From: Nocardia amikacinitolerans NBRC 108937
GTDB taxonomy: Bacteria > Actinomycetota > Actinomycetes > Mycobacteriales > Mycobacteriaceae
NCBI RefSeq assembly: GCF_001612615.1
Contig: NZ_BDAU01000040.1
Coordinates: 1-64,000, forward strand
DNA length: 64,000 nt
Direction: 5' to 3'
Shown here: in pieces, positions 8,199-16,664 of the stretch
Layout: every line of letters starts with the position of its first letter
Numbering within the stretch: position 1 is the stretch's first letter
Notes under the pieces: generated by a model
What the model saw: the letters and a program-made list of their open reading frames with translations, nothing else
Told to the model about the DNA's origin: nothing
Databases searched by the model: none
Made by a program: the position numbers and the translations under genes

Positions 8199-10347
8199 CG
8201 TAGCCGAGGAGCGGCGGCCCGCGCTGGCGATCGAGGCACTGTCGGTCACTTTCGCCACCGATGCGGGCCCGGTGCACGCGGTGACCGACGTGTCCTACGA
8301 GGTCTTCCCCGGCGAGGTGCTCGCCATCGTGGGGGAGTCCGGCTCGGGCAAGTCGGTGAGTTCGCGGACGGCGATGGGGCTGCTTCCGTCCACCGCGCGG
8401 GTCAGGGGCATGGTGACGCTCGGCACGCGGCAGGTCACCGGGATGTCCGAACGGCAGCTCACCGCGCTGCGCGGCGGCGCGATCTCCATGGTGTTCCAGG
8501 AACCGGGGCTGGCGCTGGATCCGCTGTTCACCGTCGGTTTCCAGATCGCCGAGGCGCTGCGGGCGCACAACGACCTGTCGCGCAAGGCGGCCAAGGAGCG
8601 CGCCGTGGAACTGCTGCGGCTGGTGGGTCTGCCCGATCCCGAGCACCGCGTCGACTACTACCCGCACCAACTATCGGGCGGCCAGAAACAGCGCGTGGTG
8701 ATCGCCATCGCGATCGCCTGCGAGCCCAAGGTCATCATCGCCGACGAGCCGACCACCGCGCTCGACGTCACCGTGCAGGCCGAGATCCTGAACCTGCTGC
8801 GCGACCTGCGCGATCGCATCGGCAGTGCGATCGTCCTCATCACCCACAACATGGGCGTGGTGGCGGACCTCGCCGACCGCGTCGTCGTGATGCGCGACGG
8901 CCGGGTCGTCGAACAGGCCCCCGTCGAGGACCTGTTCGCCCGCCCCAAGGCGGACTACACCCGCGCCCTCCTCGCGGCGGTCCCGCACCTGGGCGCACGG
9001 CGCGCGAAAAGCGCTGAGCCGCAGGTCGGCACGGAGTCGCACCCTGCGGCAACGGCCACAGCCACTGGCCACGCCGCACCCCCTGAAACCGGCACGCCCG
9101 CCCTCGAGGCCGCCGCCGCCGGGGTGGCCGCTGGCGCCGGAACTGCTGCGGATGTCGGTACCGCTGTGGATGCCGGGGCGGTCGCAGGGGCCGTGGACAC
9201 CTCGGCTCCCGGGGACGCCCGCACCGCCGAGGGTGCCGGACCCGCGGGGCCTGCTGGAACCGCCGAGCCCGCTGGGCCCGATGCGGCGGATGCCGGGGAT
9301 GTTCTCGGCGTCGGAGGTGCCAGGACTGCCGCAGTCGCCGAGACCGCACGTGTCACTGCGGCCGCTGAGACCGTCGGGGGTATCGCTGCCGGGACTGATG
9401 TGGGTACCGGGACCGGTGCGTACGGCGCCCGTGGGGTGAGTGGTGCGGGCGGTGCGGCCCGCGGGGTCGGAGGTGCGGCCGCCGCGGATCGGGCCGCCGG
9501 CGTCGGCGAGCGGGTGCCGGTGCTGGAGGTGTGCGATCTAGTCGTGGAGTTCCCCGGGCCGTTCGGGCGCCCACGGTTCCGGGCGGTGGACGGGGTGAGC
9601 CTGAGCATCGCGGCGGGCGAGACGGTGGGGCTCGTGGGGGAGTCGGGGTCGGGGAAGTCGACCATCGGGCGATGCGTCGCGGCGTTGCAGCGGCCGACCT
9701 CGGGTGCGGTGCGGGTGCGTGGTCAGGACATCGCGGGTCTCTCGCAGCGGCGGTTGCGGCCGATTCGGCGGCGGTTCGGGTTCGTGTTCCAGGATCCGGC
9801 CAGCTCGCTGAATCCCCGGATGACCGTGGGCGATTGCGTCGCGGAACCGATGATCGTGCACAAGGTCGGCAAGTCCGAGGCGATCCGCGCCAAGGTGCGC
9901 TCGCTGCTCGACGACGTCCGCCTGCCCGCGGGCGCGGAACGTCGCTATCCGCACGAACTGTCCGGTGGCCAACGCCAGCGGGCCAGCCTCGCCCGTGCGC
10001 TCGCGCTGGATCCAGACCTGCTCGTCGCCGATGAACCGACCAGTGCGCTGGACGTCTCGGTGCAGGCCGCCGTCCTGGAGCTGTTCGCCCAACTCCAGCG
10101 CGAATGCGGCTGGGCATGCCTGTTCATCAGCCACGACCTCGCCGTCGTCGACCAACTGGCCGACCGCATCGTGGTGCTGCGCGACGGCGCGGTGGTCGAA
10201 CAGGGCGACCGGGACGCGATCCTGCGCGACCCCCGCGAGGAGTACACCCGCCGCTTGGTGGCCGCGGTCCCGGTACCGGACCCGGTCGAACAACGCCGAC
10301 GTCGCGCAGAGGCCGCGACCCTGTTCGCCCAAGAGCCCAAGACGTGA
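8191..10347 (+). CDS. Fused dipeptide-type ABC ATPase (DppD-DppF)
   Basis: One 718-residue chain carries both ATPase domains of the importer. The ATG at 8191 sits behind GGGAGGG and overlaps the permease gene by eight bases. Domain 1 (about residues 8-265) has Walker A GESGSGKS, signature LSGGQKQR and Walker B IIADEPTTALD. Domain 2 (about 450-700) has GESGSGKS, LSGGQRQR and LVADEPTSALD. Between them lies an Ala/Gly/Pro-rich linker of about 180 residues. Such fusions are common in actinobacteria but the linker is usually short. Both ATP sites look intact. This completes the purF-purM-embedded importer. Confidence 0.93.
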   Translation: MPDVAEERRPALAIEALSVTFATDAGPVHAVTDVSYEVFPGEVLAIVGESGSGKSVSSRTAMGLLPSTARVRGMVTLGTRQVTGMSERQLTALRGGAISMVFQEPGLALDPLFTVGFQIAEALRAHNDLSRKAAKERAVELLRLVGLPDPEHRVDYYPHQLSGGQKQRVVIAIAIACEPKVIIADEPTTALDVTVQAEILNLLRDLRDRIGSAIVLITHNMGVVADLADRVVVMRDGRVVEQAPVEDLFARPKADYTRALLAAVPHLGARRAKSAEPQVGTESHPAATATATGHAAPPETGTPALEAAAAGVAAGAGTAADVGTAVDAGAVAGAVDTSAPGDARTAEGAGPAGPAGTAEPAGPDAADAGDVLGVGGARTAAVAETARVTAAAETVGGIAAGTDVGTGTGAYGARGVSGAGGAARGVGGAAAADRAAGVGERVPVLEVCDLVVEFPGPFGRPRFRAVDGVSLSIAAGETVGLVGESGSGKSTIGRCVAALQRPTSGAVRVRGQDIAGLSQRRLRPIRRRFGFVFQDPASSLNPRMTVGDCVAEPMIVHKVGKSEAIRAKVRSLLDDVRLPAGAERRYPHELSGGQRQRASLARALALDPDLLVADEPTSALDVSVQAAVLELFAQLQRECGWACLFISHDLAVVDQLADRIVVLRDGAVVEQGDRDAILRDPREEYTRRLVAAVPVPDPVEQRRRRAEAATLFAQEPKT

Positions 10348-10772
10348 GCGAACGGTCACCGAAGCCGCACCGCGCGCAACCGCTCGCCCGAGCCCTGGCG
10401 GTTTCGACCTTGTTGCCGGTCCGTTCGATGATCGGCAGGCAGGTGCGCAGCGTGAGTTGTGCGTTGTCGAGGTCGCGGTGAGCACGCGCGGGCCGCGGTG
10501 CGCCGCGCGCTCTCGATTCGATCCGAACGCTCGCCCGTTTTCCCGCGAACCGGGCAGAATGATCAGCAGTGAACAGGATCGAGACGTGACAACTGATTTC
10601 GCGAGAATCCGGGTAACTCGTCGGGTACGCCCAGAACTCGACCCCCCACCCAACCGCCGGCCCGGCATCACAACCACCCCGGCACCGACGACCGGCAATA
10701 AACGCGGAGAGGCGGATGAGCTAGCGTGAGCAGGCATCTATCCGCCGATTCGGTTTGGAGCTTTCCCCGAAA
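10348..10772. other. Gap between transporter and purM
   Basis: This is 425 bases with no convincing gene. A short frame beginning GTG at 10344 and stopping at 10481 has no recognisable content, and I leave it out. The purM promoter must lie here or upstream; I cannot assign it with confidence. Confidence 0.4.
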
Positions 10773-11849
10773 ATGACTGAACAGACCCCCACTGGTGGTG
10801 CCTCGTACGCCGCGGCAGGCGTGGACATCGAGGCAGGTGACCGCGCAGTCGAGTTGTTCGGGCCATTGGCGAAGAAGGCCACCCGTCCCGAGGTGCAGGG
10901 TGGGCTGGGCGGCTTCGCCGGATTGTTCGCGCTCAAGGGCGGCTACCGTGAGCCGCTGCTTGCCGCCTCCACCGACGGCGTAGGCACCAAGATCGCGGTC
11001 GCGCAGGCGATGGACAAGCACGACACCGTCGGCCTCGACCTGGTCGCGATGGTCGTCGACGACCTGGTCGTCTGCGGCGCCGAGCCCCTGTTTCTGCAGG
11101 ACTACATCGCGATCGGCAAGGTCGTCCCGGAGAAGGTCGCCGAGCTGGTCTCCGGCATCGCCGAGGGCTGCGTGCGCGCGGGCTGCGCGCTGCTCGGCGG
11201 CGAGACCGCGGAACACCCGGGTCTGATGGATCCCGACGACTACGACCTGTCCGCGACCGGCGTCGGCGTTGTCGAGGCCGACGCGGTGCTCGGCCCGGAT
11301 CGGGTGCGTCCCGGCGACGTGGTGATCGCGATGGGTTCGTCGGGTCTGCACTCCAACGGCTACAGCCTGGCGCGCAAGGTGCTGCTCGACATCGACCGGA
11401 TGTCGCTGACCGGACACGTGGAGGAGTTCGGCCGCACTCTCGGCGAGGAGCTGCTCGAGCCGACCCGCATCTACGCCAAGGACTGCCTCGCGCTGGTCGC
11501 CGAGACCGATGTGCGCACCTTCTCGCACGTGACCGGTGGTGGACTCGCGGCGAACCTGGCGCGCGTCATCCCGGCGGGCATGGTGGCCGAGCTGGACCGC
11601 GGCACCTGGAATCCGGCGCCGGTGTTCAAGATGATCGCCCAGCGCGGCCGCGTCGAACGTGCCGAGATGGAGAAGACGTTCAACATGGGCGTCGGCATGG
11701 TCGCCGTCGTCGCTCCGGAAGACGTCGACCGCGCGCTCGCGGTGCTCACCGCCCGGCACATCGAGTGCTGGACCCTCGGCACCGTGAAGAAGGCCAAGGA
11801 ATCCGACGCCGCCCGCGCCGTGTTGCTCGGCGAGCACCCGCGCTTCTGA
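10773..11849 (+). CDS. purM: Phosphoribosylformylglycinamidine cyclo-ligase (PurM, AIR synthetase)
   Basis: PurM uses ATP to close FGAM to aminoimidazole ribonucleotide in purine synthesis. From the ATG at 10773 the protein has 358 residues. It is very close to the mycobacterial enzyme as I remember it: YAAAGVDIEAGDRAVELF, TDGVGTK, GGETAEHPG and HVTGGGLAANLARV. The TTG at 10755 is a weaker alternative start. A strong hairpin follows the stop codon. In mycobacteria the gene is adjacent to purF; here the transporter separates them. Confidence 0.95.
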   Translation: MTEQTPTGGASYAAAGVDIEAGDRAVELFGPLAKKATRPEVQGGLGGFAGLFALKGGYREPLLAASTDGVGTKIAVAQAMDKHDTVGLDLVAMVVDDLVVCGAEPLFLQDYIAIGKVVPEKVAELVSGIAEGCVRAGCALLGGETAEHPGLMDPDDYDLSATGVGVVEADAVLGPDRVRPGDVVIAMGSSGLHSNGYSLARKVLLDIDRMSLTGHVEEFGRTLGEELLEPTRIYAKDCLALVAETDVRTFSHVTGGGLAANLARVIPAGMVAELDRGTWNPAPVFKMIAQRGRVERAEMEKTFNMGVGMVAVVAPEDVDRALAVLTARHIECWTLGTVKKAKESDAARAVLLGEHPRF

Positions 11850-11858
11850 TCACTTCGT

Positions 11859-11890
11859 CGGCGGCCGATCACTTCGGAGATCGGCCGCCG
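11859..11890 (+). terminator. purM terminator hairpin
   Basis: A perfect 12-base stem (11859-11870 with 11879-11890, sequence CGGCGGCCGATC) has an 8-base loop. It starts ten bases after the purM stop. There is no long T tract, as is usual in high-GC genomes. Confidence 0.7.
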
Positions 11891-12035
11891 AAGCACTTCC
11901 GCGTGCTGGTTCGCACCTGCAATCCGCGGAGCTGAGACGTGGTGGCAGCGGGTGTCCGCTCCCTGCGGCAGGCCTGGCACAGCCCTCGCAACCGGCGCGA
12001 GTCTCATCGGTCGGCGAAGAGCCCGCTCACACGAC

Positions 12036-12071
12036 ATCAGCGTCCCGCATCCGTGGATGCGGGACGCTGAT
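12036..12071. other. 36-base near-perfect palindrome, stem 17 with 2-base loop
   Basis: ATCAGCGTCCCGCATCC and its exact complement are separated only by GT. The element stands alone in the 230 bases between the purM terminator and the terminator shared with the DUF3073 gene. It belongs to no gene I can see. It could be a second terminator, a small-RNA hairpin or the footprint of a repetitive element. Confidence 0.6.
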
Positions 12072-12123
12072 CTCGTTGTACGGCAAGCCTCTAAGGCGAT
12101 GTCCCTGTCTCGGTGGCAACGTT

Positions 12124-12156
12124 CGAAGGGGGAGGCCCGGTCGGCCTCCCCCTTCG
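12124..12156. terminator. Bidirectional terminator between purM and the DUF3073 gene
   Basis: The 14-base perfect stem CGAAGGGGGAGGCC pairs with 12143-12156 around a 5-base loop. It lies 17 bases past the stop of the minus-strand DUF3073 gene and downstream of purM, so it can serve both converging transcripts. Confidence 0.75.
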
Positions 12157-12172
12157 TCACGCATGATCCGAG

Positions 12173-12385
12173 TCAGCGGCGCCAGTCGTCGTAGTCGTCG
12201 TCCTCGTCCCACCGGGACGAGGGCACGTCCGCGTCGTGCTCATCGGACAGCACACCACCACTGCGTTGGCTGGTAGGGCTTCCCGAGAGCTCACGCTGAA
12301 GGCTCGCGAAGTCGGTCGGCGCTGAGCTGTACTTCAGCTCGCGTGCGACCTTGGTCTGCTTTGCCTTAGCCCGGCCACGGCCCAT
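12173..12385 (-). CDS. DUF3073 family small protein
   Basis: The protein is 70 residues. It begins MGRGRAKAKQTKVARELKY, the conserved basic start of DUF3073, and ends in an acidic tail rich in Asp (DEDDDYDDW). This matches the Rv0810c position next to purM in mycobacteria. The charge split (basic front, acidic end) is typical of the family, whose function is not known. The purine neighbourhood is conserved but does not prove a role in purine synthesis. Confidence 0.92.
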   Translation of the reverse strand: MGRGRAKAKQTKVARELKYSSAPTDFASLQRELSGSPTSQRSGGVLSDEHDADVPSSRWDEDDDYDDWRR

Positions 12386-12560
12386 GGCTGACCCCCTCGC
12401 GTCACTGCGGGGCGGCCTGGGGTTTGTTGGCGGCCCCGTTCGAATTAATACTCTTCCTGACAGACACTTTAGCGTGTGTCCGGCGGTCGCGCTTCCAGGA
12501 GTGGGGGAAGAACTCCCGAACGGACCCCGTTTGCCCGGTTGTCGCCGTGTGTCCTGGCTC
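12386..12560 (-). promoter_or_regulatory. Leader region of the DUF3073 gene
   Basis: This is 175 bases between the asparaginase-like stop and the DUF3073 start. Read on the minus strand it holds an AT-rich patch, GAGTATTAATTC, near 12442-12453. That patch could be a -10 element, and ACACGCTAAAGTGT lies upstream of it. A GAGGGGG ribosome site precedes the start. The promoter call is tentative. Confidence 0.4.
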
Positions 12561-13511
12561 TTAGAGTACGCCGGGAATTGTCCGGATCACCCCGACTCGA
12601 GCACCGCCGCCGAGCACCGGTTGGGCCGCCAATTCGGTGTGCGCCTCGGTCCAGTCGACGCCCATCCGTTGCAGAATCGCCAGCGTCAGGGGCATCCGCG
12701 CGCGGTCGTGCCCGTCGTCGATCTTGTACGCGAAAGCCCTGCCGTCGGGCAACGCGCCCGCGTGCACACCGTCGGCCCCGATCTTGCAGACCAGCCCCGG
12801 GGTAGCCGCCATGGCCAGCAAATCGGGCGCGTTCGTGCCCGAAATCACTCGGGGGTGGGCGCGGATGGCGTCGGCGACTCGGCGCGGCGGGGTGCCGGGC
12901 TCGGCGGTGGCCATGGTCGCGAAGGCGCGGGCCAGGTTCATCAGCGAGACCGGGATGATGGGCAGGCCGCAGCCGTCGATGCCGAGATCGGTCTCCGGTT
13001 CGCCGGTGAGCTCGGTGACGTTCGCGATGACCGCCCGCTGCAACGGGTGCGTCTCGTCGAGGTAGCCCTCGGTCGGCCAGCCGTTGATGGCGCAGGTCGC
13101 CAGCATCGCGGCGTGCTTGCCGGAGCAGTTCATGTAGATCCGGCGCGGTTCGTCGCCGGTCAGCGCGGCGGCGCGGGCCCGCTCCTCGAACGGCAGGTCG
13201 GGCGGGCACTCCAGCGCCTTCTCGGGAAAGCCGAACCGGTCGAGCAGCCGCTGGACAAGGGCGACGTGGTCGGGCTCACCGAAGTGCGACGCGGTGGCGA
13301 TGGCCAGCTCGGCCTCGTCGACCGGCTCGAAACCGTTGCGCAGCAGCGTGATCGCCTGCATCGGCTTGTTGGTCGAGCGCGGGAAGATCGGCACGTGCAC
13401 CTCGCCGAGCTGGTGCGTCGGCTCGCCGTGGGCATCGAGGATCACCACGGATCCCCGGTGCACGCATTCGCGGAATCCGGAGCGGACGACCTCGACGAGT
13501 TCGATACTCAT
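12561..13511 (-). CDS. Asparaginase-like protein (asparaginase II family)
   Basis: The protein is 316 residues. It has the family's conserved blocks: SGFRECVHRGSVV near the N-terminus, FPRSTNKPMQAI around residue 43, MNCSGKHAAML near 127 and DGCGLPIIPVSL near 179. Members are annotated as L-asparaginase II; the reaction is inferred from the family only. The ATG at 13511 is preceded by a dispersed repeat that is also found before the nitrobindin-like gene. It is the last gene of a minus-strand group with the MOSC and YgfZ genes. The mycobacterial block lacks it as far as I recall. Confidence 0.88.
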   Translation of the reverse strand: MSIELVEVVRSGFRECVHRGSVVILDAHGEPTHQLGEVHVPIFPRSTNKPMQAITLLRNGFEPVDEAELAIATASHFGEPDHVALVQRLLDRFGFPEKALECPPDLPFEERARAAALTGDEPRRIYMNCSGKHAAMLATCAINGWPTEGYLDETHPLQRAVIANVTELTGEPETDLGIDGCGLPIIPVSLMNLARAFATMATAEPGTPPRRVADAIRAHPRVISGTNAPDLLAMAATPGLVCKIGADGVHAGALPDGRAFAYKIDDGHDRARMPLTLAILQRMGVDWTEAHTELAAQPVLGGGARVGVIRTIPGVL

Positions 13512-13578
13512 GCCCGCGCCTCGCTCACGCTCGTCTCCGGCAGGTCCGCTGCGCGCCGACACATGACTCGCTCGCTCA
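13506..13578 (-). repeat. Dispersed repeat, copy 1, ending at the asparaginase start
   Basis: This segment is about three-quarters identical over roughly 75 bases to 24746-24831. Both end, on the minus strand, in GGCATGAGT, where ATG is the start codon of the next gene. Both contain the stop of the preceding gene, so the repeat forms the whole gene boundary. Confidence 0.65.
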
Positions 13579-14274
13579 TCGCGCCCCCTCCGTCGACAGT
13601 TCGCCGCGGCGTTCGGCGGCGCGGGCGGCGTTGGCGTAGCGGCGGGCGTGCCGATCGATCTGCATCCGAATGTCGTCGGAGATGGAGGACTCGTGCTCGA
13701 GCAGCATGGCGAGCCGGTCCATGTCGTCGCCGGTGAACACGTCGCGCACCGTGATGCCGTGCTCGGGAACGTGCACCACCTCGACCGGATCACCGCCGCC
13801 GATCGTGCCCTCGGTGAGAACGCGCAGGTAGGCGCCGGTGTCGCTGCGCAGCGTGAAGCGCTTCACCCACTGCGCCTCGCCGGACCAGTGCTGGAAGGTG
13901 GCGCATGGGACGCGCGGCGCGCTCACCTCGAGCAGGGTGTCGCCGATCGCCCAGCGGGCGCCGATCACCGCGTCGCTCACCGCCAAACCGCTGATGCGCA
14001 GGTTCTCGCCGAACCAGCCCGCGGGCAGCTCCCTGCCGAGTTCGTCGCCCCAGCGCCGCGCGTCGTGCTCGGCGTAGGCGTAGACCGCCTGGTGCACGCC
14101 GCCGTGATGCTTGGTGTCGCAGACGTGATCGCCGTCCAAGCCGAGGGCCCGCACGCCGACGCGACCGGTGACGGGTCGCTTGTCGATGGCGGTGCGACCG
14201 ACCCTGGTCGGCACCTCCAGATCGGCATGCACCACGCAGACCGCGAGCACGCGGGCGGAGTCATCGCTGCGCAT
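13576..14274 (-). CDS. MOSC domain protein (YiiM-like)
   Basis: This 232-residue protein has the MOSC fold signature: GVRALGLDGDHVCDTKHHGGVHQAVYAY in the first third, then GWFGENLRISG, and the conserved cysteine in APRVPCATFQHW near residue 121. MOSC domains bind molybdenum cofactor or handle sulfur on it. YiiM-type proteins reduce N-hydroxylated substrates with Moco. No cofactor-synthesis gene is nearby. It sits 66 bases after the YgfZ-like gene on the same strand. Confidence 0.9.
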   Translation of the reverse strand: MRSDDSARVLAVCVVHADLEVPTRVGRTAIDKRPVTGRVGVRALGLDGDHVCDTKHHGGVHQAVYAYAEHDARRWGDELGRELPAGWFGENLRISGLAVSDAVIGARWAIGDTLLEVSAPRVPCATFQHWSGEAQWVKRFTLRSDTGAYLRVLTEGTIGGGDPVEVVHVPEHGITVRDVFTGDDMDRLAMLLEHESSISDDIRMQIDRHARRYANAARAAERRGELSTEGAR

Positions 14275-14340
14275 CGGCGCCGCTCCCTTCGTCGAGTGGG
14301 TGGGGATCGCGAGGCTCGGCGTCGAGCGAGTTCGGGCGGA

Positions 14341-15465
14341 TCACCGTCCGCGCAGCCGGTCGACGGCGAGACGGCCGGCCTGCGGCGCGTCCTCGGCGGG
14401 GACCGAATCGGGATCGATGGAGGCGGCGGACGGCCCCGCGACCAGCGCGGTGTCGACCGGGATCGCGCGCTTGATCAAGGCGAGCGCGATCGGTCCCAGC
14501 TCGTAGTGGTCGACGACGGTGCCGAGCCTGCCGACGGCGCGACCACCCGCGGTGACGTCCGTGCCGGGCGTCGGCCGCTCGTCGGCGGAGCCGTCCAGGT
14601 GCAGCAGCACCAGGTGGCGCGGCGGTTTGCCCAGGTTGTGCACTCGCGCAACGGTTTCCTGGCCGCGGTAGCAGCCCTTGTCCAGGTGCACGGCGCCGTG
14701 TTCGTCGGGACCGCCGATCCAGCGGGCCTCGTGCGGGATGGTGCGTTCGTCGGTGTCGAGGCCGATGCGCGGACGCAGCGCGGTCACCCGCAGCGCCTCG
14801 AAGGCCCACATGCCCGCCGGTTCGGCGCCCGCTTCGGTGAGCTTGCCCCACCATTCGGTCAGCCGCTCGCGGGGAATCACCAGGTCGAAGGAGTCGGCGG
14901 TCGGCCACGGCATGCGGCGCAGGAAACCGCCGCCGGGCAGCGGGACGGCCGCGTAGATGTCGGGCAGTTCGGCAACGCCGAGGGCGGCGGTCAGGTCGCG
15001 CGCACGCGGACCGAGCAGGCTCAGCACCGCGTGATCGGTGGCCTCGCGCGGCTGGGCGTCGGCCCAGAACACCATCTTGCGCAGGAAGTCGAGCAGGGCG
15101 GGGCCGTGGTCGGCCTCGGTGTCGATCCAGACCGTGCCGTCCAAATCGGTGAGCACGAAGTGGTGCTGCACTCGACCGTTGAGATCGAGATCCAGATTCT
15201 CCGCGGAGTGCCCGTCGGCCAGGTTCGCCACGTGCTGGCTGGAGATGGTGTGCAGCCAGGTCAGGCGCTCGGCGCCGGTGATGGACAGGACGAAGCGGTG
15301 CGAGCGATCGATGATCGCGACGCGTTCGGCGGCGGCCCGCTGCTCCCCGAACGGATTGCCGTAGTGCCACGCCACGGCGGCATCCTGGGTGCCGGGCGGA
15401 CCCGCGACGGCGCCCGTAACGGAAAGGACAGGGCTGGGTGCATCGACCACGGACACGTCTTCCAC
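14341..15465 (-). CDS. YgfZ/GcvT-like folate-binding protein
   Basis: The protein is 374 residues from the chosen GTG at 15465; a nearby GTG at 15456 is possible. The YgfZ signature KGCYRGQETVARVHN lies near residue 255, and the N-terminal half resembles the glycine-cleavage T-protein fold. YgfZ proteins bind tetrahydrofolate and support repair or assembly of certain Fe-S enzymes; the Cys in KGCYRGQE is the functional residue. It is divergent from the PabC-like gene, the same arrangement as Rv0811c-Rv0812 as I recall it. The folate link between the two neighbours is suggestive. Confidence 0.9.
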   Translation of the reverse strand: MEDVSVVDAPSPVLSVTGAVAGPPGTQDAAVAWHYGNPFGEQRAAAERVAIIDRSHRFVLSITGAERLTWLHTISSQHVANLADGHSAENLDLDLNGRVQHHFVLTDLDGTVWIDTEADHGPALLDFLRKMVFWADAQPREATDHAVLSLLGPRARDLTAALGVAELPDIYAAVPLPGGGFLRRMPWPTADSFDLVIPRERLTEWWGKLTEAGAEPAGMWAFEALRVTALRPRIGLDTDERTIPHEARWIGGPDEHGAVHLDKGCYRGQETVARVHNLGKPPRHLVLLHLDGSADERPTPGTDVTAGGRAVGRLGTVVDHYELGPIALALIKRAIPVDTALVAGPSAASIDPDSVPAEDAPQAGRLAVDRLRGR

Positions 15466-15614
15466 TGTAGTGGCACAGCCGGACGGCGGTCCGCGCGCGG
15501 CCGAAGCGCGCACCGGCGGCATGGCCACAACGTGGGTCCGCGACGCGCGAGCCCTCGGGTTTCGCGGCGTGGCAAACATAGGCAAGGGCAGCACATACCG
15601 CCTACGCTCGTCGC

Positions 15615-16535
15615 ATGGTAGATCGGGTTCTTGTCACTCTCGACGGCGTCGTCCAGGACGCGGACGCGCCGTTGCTGTACGCCGACGACATCGGGGTGCT
15701 GCGCGGCGACGGTGTCTTCGAAACGGTGCTCGTGCGCGGTGGAAGCACGTGTGCGCTCGAATTCCACCTCGGCAGGCTACGCCGCTCGGCGCAGGCGCTG
15801 GAACTACCGGAACCCGAACTCAGCCGTTGGCGCGAGGCCGTCGAGACCGCGGCGAAGGAGTGGGGCACCGAGGACGAGGGGATCATGCGGCTGGTGCTGA
15901 CCCGCGGTCGCGACAGCGAGCTGTCCGGCGCGCGCTCCAGCGTCAAGTCGGGCGATCTCGCCGCGGCGGTTCCGGTGCCGACCTCCTACGTGCTGGTGAT
16001 GCCGGTGCCCGAGCGGGTGACGAAGGCGCGCACCGAGGGCGTCTCGGTGGTGACGCTGCCGCGCGGTATCTCCATCGATCTGGCCCAGGCCGCGCCGTGG
16101 CAGCTGCTCGGCGCGAAAACCCTGTCCTACGCGACGAATATGGCCGCGCTGCGGTTCGCGCACCGGATGGGCGCCGACGACGTGATCTTCACGAGCACCG
16201 AGAACCGGGTGCTGGAGGGGCCGCGCTCCACGGTGGTGATCGCGCGCGACAAGAAGCTGATCACGCCGCCCGCGAAGAACGGTGTGCTGCCCGGCGTCAC
16301 CCAGCGCGCGCTGTTCGCCGAGGCGGAGAAGGCGGGCTGGACGTGCAGCTACGAGTTGCTCTTCACCGCGGATTTGCTGACCTGCGACAGCATCTGGATG
16401 CTCTCCAGCATCAGCCTTGCGGCGCGGGTGAATTCGCTGGACGGTTTGCGAATGTCCGCGCCGGACAACGCGCAGGAGGTCATCGACCTGGTCGATCGCG
16501 GCATCGATCGGGCGGGAGCCATCGGCGATTGGTGA
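15615..16535 (+). CDS. pabC: Class IV aminotransferase, probable aminodeoxychorismate lyase
   Basis: This 306-residue PLP enzyme of fold type IV has the catalytic lysine in LLGAKTLSYATNM near residue 163 and a cofactor-binding end around TSTENRVLEGPRSTVVI. Aminodeoxychorismate lyase makes p-aminobenzoate for folate. Close relatives are branched-chain or D-amino-acid aminotransferases, so the exact substrate is inferred. Support comes from the position matching Rv0812 and from the divergent folate-binding neighbour. A hairpin follows directly. Confidence 0.82.
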   Translation: MVDRVLVTLDGVVQDADAPLLYADDIGVLRGDGVFETVLVRGGSTCALEFHLGRLRRSAQALELPEPELSRWREAVETAAKEWGTEDEGIMRLVLTRGRDSELSGARSSVKSGDLAAAVPVPTSYVLVMPVPERVTKARTEGVSVVTLPRGISIDLAQAAPWQLLGAKTLSYATNMAALRFAHRMGADDVIFTSTENRVLEGPRSTVVIARDKKLITPPAKNGVLPGVTQRALFAEAEKAGWTCSYELLFTADLLTCDSIWMLSSISLAARVNSLDGLRMSAPDNAQEVIDLVDRGIDRAGAIGDW

Positions 16536-16541
16536 GGTGAC

Positions 16542-16562
16542 GTCCGCCTCTTCGGGGCGGAC
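16542..16562 (+). terminator. Hairpin after the pabC-like gene
   Basis: A 7-base stem GTCCGCC/GGCGGAC with a 7-base loop starts seven bases after the stop codon. It separates pabC from the cyd promoter. Confidence 0.65.
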
Positions 16563-16621
16563 AACCTTCGCCTACCGAGGCGCCGTGTCCTAACGCACGT
16601 TGATTGCCGGACCCCGGCACG

Positions 16622-16646
16622 TAGCATTTACTACGACATGTCGTAG
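16622..16646 (+). promoter_or_regulatory. cydA promoter with a 16-base perfect palindrome at the start site
   Basis: TAGCAT at 16622-16627 fits a -10. The perfect palindrome CTACGACATGTCGTAG (16631-16646) would cover the transcription start and ends 18 bases before the cydA ATG. That is where a repressor would sit. The ACATGT centre with TAC/GTA arms resembles sites of BlaI/MecI/CopY-type regulators; this is inference only. Confidence 0.6.
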
Positions 16647-16664
16647 ACATTGCTGGAGGGTCGG

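Noticed and set aside
7468..8670. 400-codon minus-strand frame over the permease repeat array
   Set aside because: It is the complement of the in-frame repeats (Pro/Arg/His-rich) and continues into the ATPase gene. No ribosome site or homology.
10344..10481. Short frame overlapping the ATPase stop with GTGA
   Set aside because: The overlap looks like coupling, but the 45-residue product has no signal, helix or family resemblance.
12036..12071. Inverted repeats of an insertion sequence
   Set aside because: No second copy, target duplication or transposase fragment flanks it. It is kept only as an unexplained hairpin.
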